Below, in pieces: positions 41,844 through 50,358 of a stretch of 64,000 bases of DNA. Origin of the DNA: an uncultured Oscillibacter sp. (GTDB taxonomy: Bacteria; Bacillota; Clostridia; Oscillospirales; Oscillospiraceae); contig CAJUTB010000002.1 of the NCBI GenBank assembly GCA_910589315.1, positions 1-64,000 on the forward strand, read 5' to 3'. The notes under the pieces are model-generated. The model made no database searches. It was not told where the DNA came from and worked only from the letters and a program-made list of their open reading frames with translations. A program made the position numbers and the translations under genes. Position 1 is the first letter of the stretch, and each line of letters begins with the position of its first letter.

Positions 41844-42788
41844 ATGATTTTACTGGAGGAATTTCAACGGGTGCTTCAGCAGTCCGGCGGGCGGCTGGTG
41901 GGGGAGGGATATTATGGCGTTTGGGCCGGGTATCCTTACACGGCCTATGTGGAAAAGCTGCGGTCGCCGGGGGAGGTTTCCTTTGATTTTCGCCTGGAAG
42001 GGCCTATCCAACAGCCGTTGTTTCAAGAGCTGCGGCGGATGCTTCCGAAGGGCTGCCGTCTGAGCGCGCAGGCCGGATTCCATTACCGTATTCTTTGTAA
42101 GGGGCGTGCGCTTCAGAACTGCGGGGAGAGTCTGGCGGCGATTCTTGATGCATTTACCCGAGACTTGAGCCGGGCGCGGATTGTGCCGCCGGAACGGTGC
42201 CCGCTGTGCCGTCAGGGCGGGTGCGACGCGTATGCAGATTTGGACGGATATGCGGCTGTTCACCGGGACTGCGTGGAGGTCATGACGAGGAATTACCGGG
42301 CGCAAGCGGAAATGAAAGGGCGGAATGGAAGTTATTTTACCGGCTATCTGGGCGCGCTGCTGGGCGGACTTTTGGTTTCTCTGCTTATCCTGGGTGCGTT
42401 GGCTTTGGGTTTGAGAGCGGCTTGGTTCGGATATAGTCTGCTGCCGGTGGGGGCATGGTTCGGGTATAAGCTGTGCCGGGGACGCATGAACCGCGGGGCG
42501 GTGGTTTGCAGCGGTCTGGTGTCCGTCTGGTATTTGATGCTGATGGAGCAGGCACTTTTTTATATTCAAGTGCATCTCCGCTATGATATTTGGCCCAGTG
42601 TGTTTGCAACCTTTTTGCTTTATTGGGAAACGAAACGTGTGGGGGAATTCGTGTCTGATCTCTGGATACCTGTGCTGTGTCTGGTCATGGGGCTTTGGAT
42701 TTGCTGGCGGCAGACGGGCGGCTATGCAGGCGCAGAGCGAAAGACGGTGAATCATATCCGGGCTACGCTGTGCGGCCGGGCCTCATGA
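41844..42788 (+). CDS. Uncharacterised membrane protein with cysteine motif
   Basis: 314 residues: a cytoplasmic N-terminal half, a C-x2-C-x4-C motif (ERCPLCRQGGCD, about 119-130) that could bind zinc, then about four to five membrane helices (GYLGALLGGLLVSLLILGAL and further segments). I do not recognise the family. ATG 41844 follows an AGGAAAG site. Confidence 0.6.
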   Translation: MILLEEFQRVLQQSGGRLVGEGYYGVWAGYPYTAYVEKLRSPGEVSFDFRLEGPIQQPLFQELRRMLPKGCRLSAQAGFHYRILCKGRALQNCGESLAAILDAFTRDLSRARIVPPERCPLCRQGGCDAYADLDGYAAVHRDCVEVMTRNYRAQAEMKGRNGSYFTGYLGALLGGLLVSLLILGALALGLRAAWFGYSLLPVGAWFGYKLCRGRMNRGAVVCSGLVSVWYLMLMEQALFYIQVHLRYDIWPSVFATFLLYWETKRVGEFVSDLWIPVLCLVMGLWICWRQTGGYAGAERKTVNHIRATLCGRAS

Positions 42789-42882
42789 GGGACGGCTTTT
42801 GCGCGTATGACGCCGGGCTGCGGGGGTTCTTATGCGGGCTTGTCCGGCATAGGATGGAATATTCAATTCTGGGAGGTACGGA

Positions 42883-43530
42883 ATGGGAAAGTCGGTTTTG
42901 ATTTTGGGTACGGCTGAGAAATTTGCAAACTATAAACGCGCTGTGGAGGCGGTGGGAGGCCGGGCGGTCTTCTGTGCGACTGAGGAGCCGGGAACCGCTT
43001 ACGATGCGGTTCTTCTGCCTGGCGGCGGGGATTTGGAGCCATGGCGTTATGGACAGGAAAATACCGCTTCCTGCGGACTGAATCCGGAACGGGACGCCGC
43101 GGAATTGGCCTTGCTGGCGCGGTGTGCGGAACGGGGAACGCCTGTTCTTGGAATTTGCCGGGGACTGCAAACCATCAATGTGTTTTTCGGCGGCACGCTG
43201 GTGCAGGACATCCCCAATCACAGCGCGACGGACGGCGTAGACCAGCAGCATGAGGCGGTAAACGCGCCGTCGTTTCTGCGGGAGCTGTATGGGGAAACCA
43301 TGACGGTAAACAGCGCGCACCATCAGGCCGTTGACCAGCTGGGCGCAGGGCTGGAGGTGGCGCAGCGGGCCTCCGACGGCACAATTGAGGCGTTTTTTCA
43401 CAAGCAGCTTCCCATTTGGGCGGTACAATGGCACCCCGAACGCTTTGGTCCCGCGGGCCTGAAGCTCCTGGACGCCTTCCTTTGCCGGGTAAATTCGGGT
43501 TTTTTTACGAAATCCGGTAAGAGGGCTTGA
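42883..43530 (+). CDS. Class I glutamine amidotransferase-like (peptidase C26) protein
   Basis: 215 residues of the PuuD/gamma-glutamyl-hydrolase family. Nucleophile elbow GICRGLQTIN (Cys), LLPGGGDLEP, NSAHHQAV and the His-Glu pair in WAVQWHPERFG. Relatives hydrolyse gamma-glutamyl bonds (for example gamma-Glu-GABA) or folate polyglutamates. The exact substrate is not evident. Confidence 0.85.
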   Translation: MGKSVLILGTAEKFANYKRAVEAVGGRAVFCATEEPGTAYDAVLLPGGGDLEPWRYGQENTASCGLNPERDAAELALLARCAERGTPVLGICRGLQTINVFFGGTLVQDIPNHSATDGVDQQHEAVNAPSFLRELYGETMTVNSAHHQAVDQLGAGLEVAQRASDGTIEAFFHKQLPIWAVQWHPERFGPAGLKLLDAFLCRVNSGFFTKSGKRA

Positions 43531-43587
43531 CAGAGCAGCAAAAGTGTGGTATTCTGTCTAAGCTGATGGTTTCCAGGGCGGGGCGAT

Positions 43588-43662
43588 GCAGGTGTAGCAC
43601 AATGGTCAGGGCACCAGCCTTCCAAGCTGGGGATGCGAGTTCGATTCTCGTCACCTGCTCCA
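43588..43662 (+). tRNA. tRNA-Gly(TCC)
   Basis: Acceptor GCAGGTG/CACCTGC, anticodon stem CCAGC/GCTGG around CTTCCAA, T arm with TTCGATT, encoded CCA. Confidence 0.94.
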
Positions 43663-43669
43663 TTCCTAT

Positions 43670-43746
43670 GCGCCAGTAGCTCAGCCGGATAGAGCAACTG
43701 CCTTCTAAGCAGTAGGCCAGGGGTTCGAGTCCCTTCTGGCGTACCA
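43670..43746 (+). tRNA. tRNA-Arg(TCT)
   Basis: Acceptor GCGCCAG/CTGGCGT, anticodon stem ACTGC/GCAGT around CTTCTAA, T loop TTCGAGT, encoded CCA. Confidence 0.94.
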
Positions 43747-43792
43747 AGCTCTCCTCGGGCGTTCGTCAAGCCGGCTCATACCGTTGATATGT

Positions 43793-43870
<78 letters not shown>

Positions 43871-43915
43871 AACGCAGGGGGATTGGGGTCACACCCCCAG
43901 TCCTCCTCCCAATCT

Positions 43916-43990
43916 AGGGGCGTAGCCAAGTGGTAAGGCAAGGGACTTTGACTCCCTCATTCGCTGGTTCGAGTCCAGCCGTCCCTGCCA
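43916..43990 (+). tRNA. tRNA-Gln(TTG)
   Basis: Acceptor AGGGGCG/CGTCCCT (one G-T), anticodon stem AGGGA/TCCCT around CTTTGAC, encoded CCA. Confidence 0.93.
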
Positions 43991-43993
43991 CCG

Positions 43994-44110
43994 CTCAGAA
44001 ATTCCCCTTACCGCTCCGTTTCCCGCCCGCAGGGCGGAAAACTGCGCCGGACGGGAAATTTCTTCGCCCTTCGGCTGCGATTCGCTTCGCTGGATTCGCA
44101 GCCGAGATGA
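43994..44110 (+). repeat. Direct repeat copy A after tRNA-Gln
   Basis: The first 70 bp or so (CTCAGAAATTCCCCTTACCG ... GGACGGGAAATTTCTTCGC) are almost identical to copy B after tRNA-Lys. It folds as a long hairpin (AAATTCCC with GGGAAATTT; inner CCCGCC/GGGCGG) followed by a second hairpin built on TTCGGCTGCGA/TCGCAGCCGA. Confidence 0.8.
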
Positions 44111-44198
44111 GTCCCCCGGCCTGCGGGCCGGATATGTGGCTGCTTTTCGTTTTTCTATTGGTTTTTTTCTTGCTCGTTTGGCATGATTAACTGAATTT

Positions 44199-44274
44199 GA
44201 TCCGGTAGCTCAGTTGGCAGAGCAATTGCCTTTTAAGCAATGGGTCCGGGGTTCGAATCCCCGCCGGGTCACCA
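44199..44274 (+). tRNA. tRNA-Lys(TTT)
   Basis: Acceptor GATCCGG/CCGGGTC, anticodon stem ATTGC/GCAAT around CTTTTAA, T loop TTCGAAT, encoded CCA. Confidence 0.94.
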
Positions 44275-44392
44275 GCTCAGAAATTCCCCTTACCGCTCCG
44301 TTTCCCGCCCGCAGGGCGGAAAACTGCGCCGGACGGGGAATTTCTTCGCGTTCGGCCCCGACTCGCTTCGCTGGACTCGGGGCCGAAAAGAG
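44275..44392 (+). repeat. Direct repeat copy B after tRNA-Lys
   Basis: Same sequence and fold as copy A, with a different second hairpin (TTCGGCCCCGA/TCGGGGCCGAA): the arms changed together, preserving pairing. The rest of the gap to 44472 holds nothing recognised. Confidence 0.8.
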
Positions 44393-44472
44393 ACGCGGGG
44401 CGGGTGTTGGCGGTCTGGTACGTTGGAGTTTGACCGTGATGCAGCTTGGACTGTTTTTGTGGCAAAAGGCAC

Positions 44473-44501
44473 TTGTCAAAAAGAAAAAACCGGTATATAA
44501 T
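44473..44501 (+). promoter_or_regulatory. Promoter of the diguanylate cyclase gene
   Basis: TTGTCA (44473-44478), 17-bp spacer, perfect TATAAT (44496-44501). Confidence 0.75.
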
Positions 44502-44507
44502 TCAAGG

Positions 44508-44650
44508 TCGGATGGTAGTGCGTGCGGTTCCCAAGAGAGACGGAAAGACCGCAAAGGACCGGTTTGGTTGAAAACCTCAGTAAATAAACGTTTACTTATA
44601 TTTGCGCGAGAGACTGCCTGGTTTGAGCCGCTGCAAAAAGGAGTACGGAT
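44508..44650 (+). other. Long structured leader of the diguanylate cyclase gene
   Basis: About 140 nt of untranslated leader. Two local stems are visible: TGCGGT/ACCGCA (enclosing a GGAAAG loop) and GGTTT/AAAACC. GCAAAGGACCGG is faintly like a GEMM (c-di-GMP) riboswitch segment, but the other conserved GEMM parts were not found. Not called as a riboswitch. Confidence 0.3.
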
Positions 44651-45580
44651 ATGGAAAAAATACTGATAGTTGACGACAGCCCCTTGCAGGCGACTCAATT
44701 GAAAGCAATTTTAGAGGACGAATATGAAATTACCGTCACACAATCGGCAGAAGATGGGTTTCGCCGTGCCAGCGGAGAGAATTGTTCGCTGATTCTGCTG
44801 GATGTCGTAATGCCGGGTATGGACGGCTTTACCCTGTTGAATAAATTGCAGGAGGAAATTATTACCCAAAGCGTCCCCGTTATTTTGATCACCAGCCTCT
44901 CAGACGCAGAAAACGAACAGCGCGGGCTGGTGCTGGGCGCAGTGGATTACATAACGAAGCCCTTTAATCCCCTAGTGGTAAAAGCGCGGGTTCACACGCA
45001 TATCAAGCTATATCAATACCGCAGACAGGCTGAGCGGCAGTCCATGACCGACCAGCTCACCGGAATCGCCAACCGGCGGTGGTATGAACATTACAGCGTT
45101 ACAAAGTGGAAAGAGGCGGCCCGGCTGCAAGTCCCCATTTCCATTTGTATGTTTGATATTGATCATTTCAAGGTGTATAACGATACCTTCGGACATCCTG
45201 CCGGAGACAAGGTAATTACCGCCATTGCCAAGACGGCGGCTTCTCATTTGCAGCGCAATACAGATTTTTTCGCCCGTTATGGAGGCGAGGAGTTCGTAGC
45301 GATTTCTCTGGGAGAGCCTTCCGACAAAATATTTGGGCATTTGAAAAAAATACGGCGGGCGGTGGAGGATCTTCGCATTCCCCACGAGGCGTCTGTGTCA
45401 AAGTGGGTTACGGTCAGCATGGGAGGCGTTACCGTCGTTCCTCCGGCGGAAAGTTCTTACGCATTTTACTTGAAAATTGCGGACACAATGTTGTATGATG
45501 CAAAGAAGCAGGGCCGAAACCGCGTTGTTTGGGCAGATGAACAAATGAGGCAGATGCTGGAAAAGGAGCAGCGTCCCTGA
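44651..45580 (+). CDS. Receiver-GGDEF diguanylate cyclase
   Basis: 309 residues: a receiver domain (acidic pocket DD at 8-9, phospho-acceptor D51 in LILLDVVMPGMDG, Lys in YITKPF) and a GGDEF domain from about 130 (MTDQLTGIANRRWYE; FDIDHFKVYNDTFGH; active site GGEEF 211-215). An inhibitory I-site RxxD (R202-D205) sits five residues before GGEEF. It makes c-di-GMP from GTP when phosphorylated, in the manner of PleD/WspR. No partner kinase is adjacent. The PilZ gene starts 42 bp downstream. Confidence 0.93.
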   Translation: MEKILIVDDSPLQATQLKAILEDEYEITVTQSAEDGFRRASGENCSLILLDVVMPGMDGFTLLNKLQEEIITQSVPVILITSLSDAENEQRGLVLGAVDYITKPFNPLVVKARVHTHIKLYQYRRQAERQSMTDQLTGIANRRWYEHYSVTKWKEAARLQVPISICMFDIDHFKVYNDTFGHPAGDKVITAIAKTAASHLQRNTDFFARYGGEEFVAISLGEPSDKIFGHLKKIRRAVEDLRIPHEASVSKWVTVSMGGVTVVPPAESSYAFYLKIADTMLYDAKKQGRNRVVWADEQMRQMLEKEQRP

Positions 45581-45622
45581 CGGAAATTATTCCAGCAGGC
45601 AGATTGAAACAGGAGGAATATT

Positions 45623-46324
45623 GTGGGTATCTTCAATTTATTTGGCAAGCGGACAAAGGAACAGCCGCCCCAGGAAAATGATCGCGCAGGAGAGGCGGAA
45701 GAACTTGATATATACTCCGGTATACGGGTGGAGGTGACTACCCCTGAGGGCCGTCTGCTGTTTGTGGCAAAGCTGCTGGGCCTGCACGGGGATAAAGCGG
45801 AGCTGCATCAATATTCAGAAGCGGAAATTTCCTGGAACGAGGAGAGCGAACCGCTTCCAGTCAAGATTCGCGGATACAGCGATTATGAGAGAAAAGCGGT
45901 GCATTTGGAAGGTGTGATCACACCGGAACCAGATCATAAGTGGAAGGTGGAGAAACTGAAGGTATGCAAGGTTGGAAACGACCGTGCTTTTTTCCGCCTG
46001 ATGACGAATCTGGACGCCACCGCCACCATGTTCAGCGGGCTGGAGATGGGGGAAAAGCCCTGTAAGCTGCTGAATATCAGCATTGGCGGGGCCAGCATTT
46101 CTTCGGCGTGCCGGTATCACATGGGCGACAAATTTTTGCTGAAAGTAAAGCTGCTGGAGGACCGTCCGGTATCAGCCATGTTTAGCCAGGTGGTGCGCGT
46201 GACGGAAAAAGAGAACGAGCCGTTTGAATATGGTTGTCAGTTTTTGGAGCTGACCGAGGACGATCAGGAGCAGATCACGCAGAACATTTTTGCGGCCCAG
46301 CGGCAAAAGCGGGGACGTTCTTAA
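45623..46324 (+). CDS. PilZ-domain c-di-GMP effector
   Basis: 233 residues: an N-terminal YcgR-like flagellar-brake domain (about 25-115) and a C-terminal PilZ domain with both ligand motifs, RAFFR (R121, R125) and NISIGG (N151, S153, G156). It should bind c-di-GMP made by the cyclase upstream. GTG 45623 follows AGGAGG by 7 nt. A YcgR-type layout suggests motility control, but no flagellar genes are in the window. Confidence 0.88.
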   Translation: MGIFNLFGKRTKEQPPQENDRAGEAEELDIYSGIRVEVTTPEGRLLFVAKLLGLHGDKAELHQYSEAEISWNEESEPLPVKIRGYSDYERKAVHLEGVITPEPDHKWKVEKLKVCKVGNDRAFFRLMTNLDATATMFSGLEMGEKPCKLLNISIGGASISSACRYHMGDKFLLKVKLLEDRPVSAMFSQVVRVTEKENEPFEYGCQFLELTEDDQEQITQNIFAAQRQKRGRS

Positions 46325-46371
46325 CCTCCGAAAGGACGTTTCAGGCAGATGAAGACCGGGAGGACTGCCCT

Positions 46372-47124
46372 ATGCGGATGATAATTGCTCCGGCAAAGAA
46401 AATGACGGTTGATACAGACAGCTTTGCGGTAGACGGGACGCCCGTTTTTCTGGAACAGGCCGAACGGCTCAAGACCATTTTGCAGGGGATGTCCGCCAAG
46501 GAGCTGCAAGAACTTTGGAAGTGCAGCGACGCCATTGCGAAGCAGAACACGGAACGGCTGACGGATATGGATCTGCGCCGCTGTCTCACCCCGGCCATTC
46601 TCGCCTATGAGGGAATTCAATACCGTTACATGGCTCCGGGCGTTATGGCGGAGGCCCAGCTGGATTATCTCCGGGAACACCTGCGGATTTTGTCCGGCTT
46701 ATACGGCCTCTTGCGGCCCTTCGACGGAGTGACGCCCTACCGTCTGGAAATGCAGGCCAGGCTCTCCGCAGACGGCTGCCGGGACTTGTACGGATTCTGG
46801 GGAGACCGTCTGGCCGGCGCGCTGGCCGCAGAAACAGATCTTGTGTTAAATTTGGCCTCTAAGGAGTACAGCCGGGCGGTGGAACCCCATCTGCCCAAAA
46901 CGGTCCGGTTTGTCACCTGTATCTTTGGCGAATGGAAAGACGGAAAAGTTATCGAGAAAGGAACCATGTGCAAAATGGCCCGAGGTCAAATGGTGCGCTG
47001 GCTGGCGGAGAACAACGTTAAGAATTTATCGGATATTCGGGCCTTTGACCAGCTTGGGTATCAGTTTCAAACGGAGCATTCGGCAGAAAATCACATGGTA
47101 TTTTTGAAGAATGCTTCCAAATAA
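46372..47124 (+). CDS. yaaA: YaaA family peroxide-stress protein
   Basis: 250 residues, matching the YaaA/UPF0246 (DUF328) family throughout: MIIAPAKKM, PAILAYEGIQYRYM, HLRILSGLYGLLRPFDGVTP, NLASKEYSRAVEP and GQMVRWLAENNVKN. In E. coli YaaA lowers free iron during peroxide stress. ATG 46372 has GGGAGG 10 nt upstream; ATG 46378 is the alternative. Confidence 0.9.
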   Translation: MRMIIAPAKKMTVDTDSFAVDGTPVFLEQAERLKTILQGMSAKELQELWKCSDAIAKQNTERLTDMDLRRCLTPAILAYEGIQYRYMAPGVMAEAQLDYLREHLRILSGLYGLLRPFDGVTPYRLEMQARLSADGCRDLYGFWGDRLAGALAAETDLVLNLASKEYSRAVEPHLPKTVRFVTCIFGEWKDGKVIEKGTMCKMARGQMVRWLAENNVKNLSDIRAFDQLGYQFQTEHSAENHMVFLKNASK

Positions 47125-47164
47125 AAGCCGCCGCGCCGCAGTTCCCTGCGGCACGGCGGCTTTT
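47123..47164. terminator. Bidirectional terminator
   Basis: AAAAGCCGCC...GGCGGCTTTT hairpin between the convergent yaaA and enoyl-CoA hydratase genes. Confidence 0.88.
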
Positions 47165-47197
47165 GCCGGCCATTTTTTGATAGTCTCGATGTCTGGT

Positions 47198-48007
47198 TTA
47201 CTCACCTTTATATACCGGCTCCCGCTTTTCCAGGAAAGCGCTGACGCCCTCTTTGAAATCGGCGTGCCGGGCCATATAACGGGTATAGGTGACTTCCAGC
47301 TCATTTTTACGATGCATTTGAAAATTCTCCTGCTCATTCATGCAGGCTTTCAGATACCGCAGCACCAAGGGACCGCGTTTGCACAATTCTTTTGCCTTGG
47401 CAATTGCCGCAGGCATCAGCTCGTTCAGCGTGTCAACAACCATGGTGATGCCGCCGTATTTGTCATGAAGTTCCTCCGCCGTGATGAAGGAGCCGCAGTA
47501 GCACATATCCCGCTGAACCTGCGGCGGCAGAATCCGTGCCAGATGTCCGCAGCCGCCGACAACGCTTAGTTTAGCTTCCGGCGCGCCAAAAAGTGTGCCT
47601 TTTACGGAGATGGAGATGTCTGCCCCCGCCGGATAACACACGCCGCCGCCCAGGCAATGGCCATGTACCGCGCAAATCAGCGGGACGCGCAGGTCATACA
47701 GCGCTTGCGCACCGTCATAATAAACCTCTTGCGTGTTGGTAACATCCTTGTCCAAAATGCTCTGATAAAACCGTTTGATGTCCACTCCAACGCAAAACGT
47801 TTTCAAATCTGAATGCATGATGCATACCCAGATATCGTCATCCTGGTTGATATAATCGCAAAGCAGCAGAATTTCCTCCTGCATGACACCGCTGACCGCA
47901 TTGACCGGCGGGTTATGGAGCGTCATATATGCAATGTGGTCCTCAACCGACAAAAACACCTGCTGGAGTGTGCGGCCATTTACCGCGTCAACCGTTCGTT
48001 TTGACAT
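47198..48007 (-). CDS. Enoyl-CoA hydratase/isomerase family protein
   Basis: 269 residues with a crotonase fold. Oxyanion-hole regions: LKTFCVGVDIKRF and HGHCLGGGVCYPAGADISIS; GAPEAKLSVVGGCGHLARIL follows. The usual catalytic Glu of hydratases is near APEAKL. It lies 3 bp after the CoA-transferase gene and is last of a five-gene leftward operon. With that neighbour it likely acts on a CoA ester formed from the pathway's hydroxy- or keto-acid product; isomerase, hydratase or hydrolase activity cannot be separated by sequence. Confidence 0.85.
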   Translation of the reverse strand: MSKRTVDAVNGRTLQQVFLSVEDHIAYMTLHNPPVNAVSGVMQEEILLLCDYINQDDDIWVCIMHSDLKTFCVGVDIKRFYQSILDKDVTNTQEVYYDGAQALYDLRVPLICAVHGHCLGGGVCYPAGADISISVKGTLFGAPEAKLSVVGGCGHLARILPPQVQRDMCYCGSFITAEELHDKYGGITMVVDTLNELMPAAIAKAKELCKRGPLVLRYLKACMNEQENFQMHRKNELEVTYTRYMARHADFKEGVSAFLEKREPVYKGE

Positions 48008-48010
48008 GAT

Positions 48011-49318
48011 TCAATCCTCCCCGCCATAGCGTTCCCTGTATGCCGCCCAAAGCTGTTCTCGGAATTTGGGATGGGCAATTTCAATCAGCAGCTTTGCCCG
48101 CTGCCGGAGGCTCTTTCCCCGCAGATTGGCAACGCCATATTCCGTAACGATATAATGCGCGTCGGTCCGTGTGGTAGTAACGGTGGTGCCCGGTTCAAAC
48201 ACCGGGACAATCCGGGAAACCTCGCCGTGTTTTGCCGTGGAGGGCATGGCCAGAATGGCCTTGCCGTCGGGACACATGGCTGCGCCCCGGACGTAATCCA
48301 ACTGGCCGCCAATGCCGGAGAACTGTTTGGCGCCCATGGATTCAGAGTTTACTTGACCATTGAAATCCACTTGCAGACAGGAATTGATTGCAACCACTTT
48401 CGGATTCTGACAAATCACCGCGGGATTATTCACATAATCCACCGTTTTCATCAAAACATCCGGATGATTGTCCACAAAATCGTACAGTTTCTTGGAACCC
48501 ATCAGAAAAGCGGCTACCATTTTTCCTTTGTCCAGCGTTTTATTCGCTCCTGTGATAATGCCTTTTTCATACAAGTCTACTACGCCGTCTGAGAACATTT
48601 CAGAATGGATGCCCAGATCTTTTTTGTCTTCGAGGAATTTCAACACCGCATCAGGAATGGTGCCGATCCCCAGCTGCAAGGTGGAACCATCCTCCACCAG
48701 TCCGGCAATGTTGCGGCCAATAGCCTCCTCTGTCGCGCCAATCACGCCGCCGCCCAGCTCCGGAAGGGGTGTGGACGCCTCTACGCAGCAGCTTAACTGG
48801 GAGATGTGAAGGAAGGAATCCCCCATTGTGCGGGGCATCTGGTCGTTTACCTGTGCAATGACCAGTTTGGCATTCAGCGCGGCGGGTTTGGTTCCGCCCA
48901 CGCTGACGCCCAGCGACACATATCCATGCTGGTCCGGCGGCGTGACGGAAATCAGCGCCACGTCAATCGGAAACGTGCCGTCGGAGAAAAAGCGGGTGGA
49001 CTGATGGTAGAAAAAAGGTGTGTAATCCGCCCGGCCCTCCTGAACGGCTTTTCGGGTAGCACCGCCGACAAACATGGCGTTATGACGCATATGCCCCGCC
49101 ATTTTCGGCTGGCAGTATTCGCCCTTTCCCATGGGAACCCAATGGACAATTTCTAAATTTTGGAACTGTTCATAGTTGCGGACAAGCGCGTCCACCAGGA
49201 CCGGAGGTTCATTGGCCGCATGGCCGAAAAAGACACGGGAACCGTTCGGTATATGCTTTACGGCGTCATCCGCCGTAACCAGTTTTGATGCGTAAAGTTT
49301 TTGCCAGTCCTCCATCAT
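48011..49318 (-). CDS. Acetyl-CoA:4-hydroxybutyrate (or butyrate) CoA-transferase family protein
   Basis: 435 residues of the AcH/Cat1/AbfT family. It starts MMEDWQKLYASKLVTADDAV, like clostridial 4-hydroxybutyrate CoA-transferases, and carries the glutamate thioester site LGIHSEMFSDGVVDL (E240) and C-terminal AKQFSGIGGQLDYVRGA. It moves CoA from acetyl-CoA to a short acid. Beside a 4-hydroxybutyrate-dehydrogenase-like gene, 4-hydroxybutyrate is an obvious substrate, yet no 4-hydroxybutyryl-CoA dehydratase is in the window. AGGAGG lies 8 nt before ATG 49318. Confidence 0.88.
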   Translation of the reverse strand: MMEDWQKLYASKLVTADDAVKHIPNGSRVFFGHAANEPPVLVDALVRNYEQFQNLEIVHWVPMGKGEYCQPKMAGHMRHNAMFVGGATRKAVQEGRADYTPFFYHQSTRFFSDGTFPIDVALISVTPPDQHGYVSLGVSVGGTKPAALNAKLVIAQVNDQMPRTMGDSFLHISQLSCCVEASTPLPELGGGVIGATEEAIGRNIAGLVEDGSTLQLGIGTIPDAVLKFLEDKKDLGIHSEMFSDGVVDLYEKGIITGANKTLDKGKMVAAFLMGSKKLYDFVDNHPDVLMKTVDYVNNPAVICQNPKVVAINSCLQVDFNGQVNSESMGAKQFSGIGGQLDYVRGAAMCPDGKAILAMPSTAKHGEVSRIVPVFEPGTTVTTTRTDAHYIVTEYGVANLRGKSLRQRAKLLIEIAHPKFREQLWAAYRERYGGED

Positions 49319-49388
49319 GCATAAGACCTCCTGAAAAAATCTTTTGGCGCGTCCGGCGCCCTGAAAAGGAGGCTGGACGCCGTTTGTC

Positions 49389-50354
49389 TCATTTCTTGCG
49401 GGCGAGTACGGCCTTGACCGCCTGGATAATGTCGTCTTTGGTCATGCCGAAGATTTTCTTCAGATAATCAACGGACCCGACTTCTCCGAAGCGGTCCGGC
49501 ACGCCGACACGGTGCAGCGGCGCGGGGCAGGTTTCACACAGCGCCTCCGCCACTGCGGAACCCAGGCCGGTCAGAATGTTGTGGTTTTCCACGGTGACAA
49601 TTGCACCCGTTTCCTGAGCGGCGGCGGCAATGGCCTCCCGGTCGACAGGCTTCCAGGTGAACATATTCAGCACCCGGACAGAGATCCCCTCTGCCGCCAG
49701 TGCATCCGCGGCGGCCAATGCGTCAGAGGTGCAGTAACCGGAGACAATGATGGTTGCGTCCGTTCCTTCCCGCAGGAGAGCGGCCTTTCCAATCTCAAAG
49801 GTGGAGCCTTCTTCATAAATCTGGTCAGTCACTTTCCGGGTTGTGCGGAAATAAAACACGCCGTACCGGTCCTTGGTCTGCCGCATCAGGTCCGCCAGCA
49901 TAACGGAGTCCGCAGGCTCGATCAGGGTGACTTCCGGGATGGCCCGCATCAGGCCCATATCTTCAATCGGCATATGGGTTCCGCCGTTGTAAGAGGCGGT
50001 AATGCCGGCGTCCGTGCCAAACATACGGACATTGAGCTTTGCGTAAGCGGCGGAGATGTAAACCTGGTCGATCACCCGGCGGGCGGCGAAGGGACCGAAG
50101 GTCTGGGTAAAAGGCTTCATGCCCACCGCAGATGCGCCCGCTGCAACGCTGATCATATTGGCTTCCTGAATTCCGCAGTCAATTCCGCGGTCGGGGTATT
50201 TTTTGCAGAATTCCACCATGCCGGTGGAATTGATCACGTCGCAGTCAAAATAGGCAACAGCGGGATCTGCGGCGGCCAGCTCGTCCATGACGGCGGCAAA
50301 AGCCACACGCATTTCAGCCTTTTCCGGCTTAATTTCAGAAACAACTTTATACAT
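49389..50354 (-). CDS. Transketolase, C-terminal subunit
   Basis: 321 residues covering the pyrimidine-binding and C-terminal domains of transketolase: AYFDCDVINSTGMVEFCKKY, GIQEANMISVAAGASAVGMK, RRVIDQVYISAAYAKLNVRM, GGTHMPIEDMGLMRAIPEVT and the C-terminal TVENHNILTGLGSAVAEAL. It forms the active ThDP enzyme together with the N-terminal subunit encoded 4 bp upstream. Split transketolases occur in dedicated sugar pathways of Firmicutes and archaea. ATG 50354 follows GGAGGG. Confidence 0.92.
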   Translation of the reverse strand: MYKVVSEIKPEKAEMRVAFAAVMDELAAADPAVAYFDCDVINSTGMVEFCKKYPDRGIDCGIQEANMISVAAGASAVGMKPFTQTFGPFAARRVIDQVYISAAYAKLNVRMFGTDAGITASYNGGTHMPIEDMGLMRAIPEVTLIEPADSVMLADLMRQTKDRYGVFYFRTTRKVTDQIYEEGSTFEIGKAALLREGTDATIIVSGYCTSDALAAADALAAEGISVRVLNMFTWKPVDREAIAAAAQETGAIVTVENHNILTGLGSAVAEALCETCPAPLHRVGVPDRFGEVGSVDYLKKIFGMTKDDIIQAVKAVLARKK

Positions 50355-50358
50355 GGAA

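Noticed and set aside
44508..44650. GEMM-I (c-di-GMP) riboswitch upstream of the cyclase
   Set aside because: Only a GCAAAGG-like piece resembles the consensus; the tetraloop-receptor and 3' conserved segments were not found, so it is left as an unnamed structured leader.
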